Source: Myxococcales bacterium
GTDB lineage: Bacteria; Myxococcota_A; UBA796; GCA-2862545
DNA: 64,000 nt
Reading direction: 5' to 3'
Assembly: GCA_019634415.1 (NCBI GenBank)
Contig: JAHQVJ010000160.1
Coordinates: 33,531-97,530, forward strand
Shown here: positions 61,882 to 64,000 of the stretch, piece after piece
Layout: every line of letters starts with the position of its first letter
Numbering within the stretch: position 1 is the stretch's first letter
Translations under genes and position numbers: made by a program
Notes under the pieces: generated by a model
The model's input: the letters and a program-made list of their open reading frames with translations, nothing else
Told to the model about the DNA's origin: nothing
The model's database searches: none

Positions 61882-63309
61882 CTAGCCGTGGCCGCACATT
61901 TCCCGCCGCTGGCCCGCCGACAGCTCCTGCCGCACCAGGTCGAGGCGATCGAGCAGCAGCTCCACGTCCGCGCGCTCCGTCAGGAAGCTCGTGAAGCAGG
62001 CGCGCAGCAGGCTCCTGCCCTCGTAGTCCACCCGCCCGAGCCAGGTGCGTCCGTCCGCCTCCAGCGCCAGGGCGATCGACTCCGACGTCAGCCCCGCCTC
62101 GGCGTCCTCGAACAGGACCACCGGCAGAGGGCTGTGGTTGCCGATCCGCCAGCCTCGCCTCGGCAGCTCCTCGCGCAGCCACGCCGCCAGCTCGAAGTGG
62201 CGATCGAACATGGCGCGGTAGGCCTCAGTCCCGCCCGCCCGCAGCGCCATCCACAGCCGCAGCCCGAGGAAGCGACGCGACCACTGGCTCGTGGTCACGT
62301 AGGCGTCCACCCCGTCGCCGGCGGGCATGTAGCCGGTCTGCACCGCATAGGCGCGCGCCACCGCAGCACCATCGCGCACGAACACCATGCCCGCTCCCAT
62401 GGGCACCGACAGCCACTTGTGGGCGTCGATGGTGACGCTGTCGGCGAGCTCGATCCCGTCGAGCAGCGGCCGCCGGGTCTCGTCCACGATCAGCGCCCCC
62501 GCCCAGGCGGCGTCCACGTGTAGGTGCAGCTCGTGCTGCTGCGCCACCCGCGCGATGGCGCGAAGCGGATCCAGCTCACCAGCGTTGGTGGTGCCCGCGG
62601 TGGCCCCCACCATCACCGGCCGCCAGCCAGCGGCCCGATCGGTCACCAGCGCCTGCCGCAGGGCGTCCACCTCCATCCGGCCGTCGCCCGTGGTGGGCAC
62701 CAGCCGCACGGCATCGGTGCCCAGGCCCGCCGCCCGCGCGATCTTGATCCAGGCCAGGTGGGCGTCGGCCGACACATACAGGCTCGGGCGCCCCTCGAAG
62801 GCGGCCACTCCCAGCTCCCCGAAGTCCGGGTTCGCGCGTACCAAGGCCACCAACAGCGCCGTGGCGTTCGCCTCGGAGCCGCCACTCGTGAAGTTGCCCG
62901 CCGCCTCCGCGGGGAACTGCAGCCGGTCCAGCAGCCAGCGGATCACGCGACGCTCCATCGCCACCGAGGCCGGCGCGTGCGTCACCACCGCCATCTGCGG
63001 GTTGCGCATGGCCACCAACAGATCGGCGAGCACCGCGGGCCAGCTCGCGGTGGGGTTGAAGTAGCCGAAGCAGCGCGCACTGGCGCTCAGCAGATCGCCC
63101 TGCCGCATCAGCTCCGAGGCCTCTCGAAACGCAGCCACCGCACCGATGGCCTCGTCCAGCTGTACCTCGGCCACGGCCTGTTGGGTCTGCGCCATCGTGC
63201 GCGGCGGCGCCACGTGCGCGGTGTGCAGATCCCGGTAGCTGCGCATCACCACGTCCACGGCAGCGTCGAACGCCTCGCCCGAGGGGGCTTCGAAGGGTGT
63301 CTGTCGCAC
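61882..63309 (-). CDS. PLP-dependent group II decarboxylase (aromatic-L-amino-acid/glutamate decarboxylase-like)
   Basis: The start is GTG 63309, set by AGGGAGG 5 bases upstream; a longer ATG at 63336 lacks such a site. The 475-aa protein has FTSGGSEANATALLVA, a catalytic-Asp segment HLHVDAAWAG and the PLP-Lys in DAHKWLSVPMGAGMVF (Lys298). It decarboxylates an amino acid; the substrate cannot be fixed from the sequence seen. It is divergent from a GlxA-type regulator, with 97 bp between the starts, which suggests control by that regulator. Confidence 0.9.
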   Translation of the reverse strand: MRQTPFEAPSGEAFDAAVDVVMRSYRDLHTAHVAPPRTMAQTQQAVAEVQLDEAIGAVAAFREASELMRQGDLLSASARCFGYFNPTASWPAVLADLLVAMRNPQMAVVTHAPASVAMERRVIRWLLDRLQFPAEAAGNFTSGGSEANATALLVALVRANPDFGELGVAAFEGRPSLYVSADAHLAWIKIARAAGLGTDAVRLVPTTGDGRMEVDALRQALVTDRAAGWRPVMVGATAGTTNAGELDPLRAIARVAQQHELHLHVDAAWAGALIVDETRRPLLDGIELADSVTIDAHKWLSVPMGAGMVFVRDGAAVARAYAVQTGYMPAGDGVDAYVTTSQWSRRFLGLRLWMALRAGGTEAYRAMFDRHFELAAWLREELPRRGWRIGNHSPLPVVLFEDAEAGLTSESIALALEADGRTWLGRVDYEGRSLLRACFTSFLTERADVELLLDRLDLVRQELSAGQRREMCGHG

Positions 63310-63406
63310 GGTGACCTCCCTGACTTGTCGCTCCATGGTTGTAGGCCGAGGTCGGTGGTGGCAGTTAGGTCAAGTTACCCATGATTCCTGCCACGGAGTG
63401 ACATCG

Positions 63407-64000
63407 ATGGACGCCGCCTCCGATCTGCGCGTGGTGATCGCGCTGTGCACCCTCACCAAGCTGCTCGACGTGGCGGGGCCGCTGCAGATCTTCACCGACG
63501 CGGGCCGCTGGTCACCGGGCTACGAGGTGGTGCTGGTCTCCGAGCACGGCGGCCCCACGGCCACCGACACGGTGCTGTCCGTGCAGAGCCATCCTTGGTC
63601 ACAGATCGAGGTTCGGCCCACCGACATCGTGGTGGTGCCGGGCGGCAAGGGAGCCGAGAGGGATCGCGCGCTCAACGCGGGTCTGATCGCCTGGCTTCGC
63701 GAGGTGGGGAACCGAGTGCGCACGGTGGCCTCCACCTGCACGGGCGCATTCCTGCTGGCCGAGGCCGGGCTGCTCGACGGCCGGCGCGCCGTCACCCACT
63801 GGGACGACTGTCACAAGCTGCGCGCAGAGTTCCCCGCGGTGCAGGTGGAGGACGATCCCATCTACGTCGCCGACGGTCCCATGTGGACGTCGGCCGGCGT
63901 CACGGCGGGCATGGATCTGGCGCTGGCCCTGGTGGAGCGCGACCACGGGCGACGCGTGGCCCTGCGCATCGCGAGGAACCTGGTGATGCAGGCCAAGCGC
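63407..64000 (+). CDS. GlxA-family AraC-type regulator (3' partial)
   Basis: The gene runs off the right end. The visible 198 residues are the DJ-1/PfpI-like N-terminal domain of GlxA/AraC regulators: TKLLDVAGPLQIF, DIVVVPGGKG, TVASTCTGAFLLAEAGLLDG, AVTHWDDC, WTSAGVTAGMDLALALVERD, continuing into LRIARNLVMQAKR, the linker before the AraC helix-turn-helix. The ATG has GGAG 8 bases upstream. It is divergent from the PLP-decarboxylase gene and most likely regulates it in response to an amino-acid-like ligand. Confidence 0.9.
   Translation, partial: MDAASDLRVVIALCTLTKLLDVAGPLQIFTDAGRWSPGYEVVLVSEHGGPTATDTVLSVQSHPWSQIEVRPTDIVVVPGGKGAERDRALNAGLIAWLREVGNRVRTVASTCTGAFLLAEAGLLDGRRAVTHWDDCHKLRAEFPAVQVEDDPIYVADGPMWTSAGVTAGMDLALALVERDHGRRVALRIARNLVMQAKR

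Overview
The window is GC-rich DNA from a Gram-negative bacterium with a very large secreted and lipoprotein repertoire. At least ten genes begin with a lipoprotein signal, one has an Asp/Ala-rich linker, and there is a fusion of a TonB-type domain to a TonB-dependent receptor. Multi-domain winged-helix/ATPase/TPR regulators are repeated several times. Together this suggests a Myxococcota-like (delta-proteobacterial) organism. That placement is inference from gene style; no rRNA, tRNA or other marker gene is present.

Layout. 1-6.2 kb: end of a Gly-rich protein, a lipoprotein, then a leftward group of metallopeptidase, YceI-like protein and the first winged-helix STAND regulator. 6.3-9.1 kb: a large HtrA protease with one active and one dead protease domain, resembling yeast Nma111. 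9.1-16.1 kb: small lipoprotein and membrane genes, a fatty-acid beta-oxidation pair (thiolase and FadJ-type enzyme) behind an operator-like inverted repeat, and a GT-C-like glycosyltransferase. 16.1-21.4 kb: a degenerate-VWA lipoprotein, an overlapping operon of STAS-like membrane protein, SpoIIE-type phosphatase and BMP-family lipoprotein, and a zinc-ribbon/TPR gene pair. 21.5-24.7 kb: alpha/beta hydrolase and divergent TetR regulator, and a PH-like membrane protein.

24.7-30.2 kb holds a tightly coupled cluster: CDP-alcohol phosphotransferase (divergent), then RibD-like reductase, MDR oxidoreductase, an aberrant pyruvoyl-tetrahydropterin-synthase homologue lacking the usual catalytic Cys and one zinc His, a flippase-like membrane protein, a GT4 glycosyltransferase and a methyltransferase. 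It looks like a dedicated pathway for a pterin-like or glycosylated/membrane-linked product, and I know of no established product for it.

30.3-34.4 kb is an island of visibly lower GC. It contains a collapsed regulator pseudogene, a roughly 120-bp palindromic repeat (inverted second copy at 43.8 kb), and a two-gene operon encoding a DNase I/CdtB-like nuclease lipoprotein followed by a MACPF pore-former lipoprotein. This toxin-like pair is the most exciting candidate system in the window. 34.4-38.2 kb: a NUDIX, TonB-receptor and lipoprotein operon. 38.3-46.8 kb: three paralogous winged-helix STAND-TPR regulators, two in tandem and one convergent.

47-51 kb: an operon of thioredoxin-fold lipoprotein, amidohydrolase lipoprotein, beta-barrel-like protein, small lipoprotein and MpaB-type oxygenase. 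51-56.2 kb: membrane proteins, then two paralogous poly-Cys lipoproteins (the first broken) flanking a lipase-like lipoprotein with a C-terminal triplicate repeat. 56.2-64 kb: core genes (psd, aroC), an ICMT-like membrane methyltransferase, a DUF4419 protein, a small membrane protein, a PLP-dependent decarboxylase and the start of a divergent GlxA-type regulator that runs off the end.
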